Positions 12,128-12,452 of a stretch of DNA of 12,452 nt are shown piece after piece. Source of the stretch: JAGOTP01 sp964415465 (GTDB lineage Bacteria > Patescibacteriota > Patescibacteriia > 2-12-FULL-60-25); contig CAYQAL010000025.1 of assembly GCA_964415465.1 (NCBI GenBank), positions 1 through 12,452 of the forward strand, read 5' to 3'. The translations under genes were made by a program, and so were the position numbers. How positions within the stretch are numbered: the first letter of the stretch is position 1; every line of letters starts with the position of its first letter. A model generated the notes under the pieces. The model did not search any database and had not been told where the DNA came from. It saw nothing but the letters and a program-made list of their open reading frames with translations.

Positions 12128-12452
12128 ATGCTGTTTGATGAGTCCCTCCTCCGTACGACTGTCGAACCGGAGCTATTTTCGCGAGGAAAAACCTATTTTT
12201 TAGATAGATCCGTTGAGGGGGTCACGGTTCGTCGTGCAAAAAATGATGACATTTTGGTGACCGGACGCGTCATCGGGAGCGAAACGTATGAATCGACGCT
12301 CCGTCTTTCTCCAAAAGCGGACAAGGTGATCTTCTTTGATTGTACCTGTCCGTATGACTGGGGGATGTGTAAGCACGTGGTAGCCCTTGGCTTGGAAGCC
12401 TTGTCTTATGATCTCGAAAAGAACACCTTACCAAGTTCTAAAGAACGAGTGA
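12128..12452 (+). CDS. SWIM zinc-finger protein, N-terminal part (cut by window end)
   Basis: The frame from ATG 12128 stays open for 108 codons to the end of the window. After an N-terminal segment common before SWIM domains (residues 1-65, beginning MLFDESLLRTTVEPELFSRG), it shows FDCTCPYDWGMCKHVVALG. C72-x-C74-x6-C81-x-H83 matches the SWIM zinc-binding pattern CxCxnCxH. SWIM domains bind DNA or protein. In bacteria they often sit at the N-terminus of SNF2-family helicases, which move along duplex DNA using ATP; that partner domain would lie beyond the window and is only inferred. It diverges from the coiled-coil gene with a 101-bp intergenic region holding both promoters. Confidence 0.75.
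   Translation, partial: MLFDESLLRTTVEPELFSRGKTYFLDRSVEGVTVRRAKNDDILVTGRVIGSETYESTLRLSPKADKVIFFDCTCPYDWGMCKHVVALGLEALSYDLEKNTLPSSKERV

Noticed and set aside
1..12452. CRISPR array, tRNA, rRNA, insertion sequence or prophage
   Set aside because: I saw no regularly spaced repeats, no tRNA cloverleaf or rRNA-like segment, no transposase motifs with terminal repeats, and no phage structural genes.

Overview
The window looks like a chromosomal segment of an uncultivated ultra-small bacterium, most likely Candidatus Patescibacteria/CPR in the Parcubacteria sense. This is inferred from the gene families: TrmB-like winged-helix regulators beside membrane-anchored NMT1-type binding proteins, large lineage-type proteins of unknown function, and genes without Shine-Dalgarno sites. 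The standard code fits, because TGA ends the GC-rich genes.

Layout. 1-270: a small ORF closed by a bidirectional hairpin. 272-3212: two paralogous NMT1/SsuA-like substrate-binding proteins around a TrmB-like regulator; one is divergent from it and one lies downstream in its operon, and the shared 109-bp control region holds several inverted repeats. No permease or ATPase gene is visible. 3236-4574: a small GC-rich gene divergent from a second TrmB-like regulator, with similar TGTC/GACA palindromes at both promoters. 4575-5567: a textbook promoter, a long structured leader (short upstream ORF, 21-bp hairpin, potential pseudoknot abutting the Shine-Dalgarno), and a gene in which nearly every codon ends in G or C. 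5568-7259: terminator, a second structured leader, and a GC-rich gene whose residues fit an HD-domain phosphohydrolase with a long insertion. 7308-9707: a 799-aa protein with a possible PD-(D/E)XK-like core, a long coiled coil and an NNGSGHY motif near the C-terminus. 9807-12026, minus strand: a zeta/polynucleotide-kinase-like P-loop protein and a coiled-coil protein. 12128 to the end: the start of a SWIM zinc-finger protein.

Two expression styles are visible. Moderate-GC genes mostly have a -10 box ending 5-7 nt before the ATG with no Shine-Dalgarno, which suggests leaderless mRNAs. The GC-rich genes have long leaders and clear Shine-Dalgarno sites. AT-rich DNA with promoters or a terminator separates the GC-rich genes, which argues against one chimeric insertion. 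The best candidate for something undescribed is the leader and gene at 4670-5567, with the HD-like gene as its possible partner. All functional calls come from reading motifs, without database comparison.
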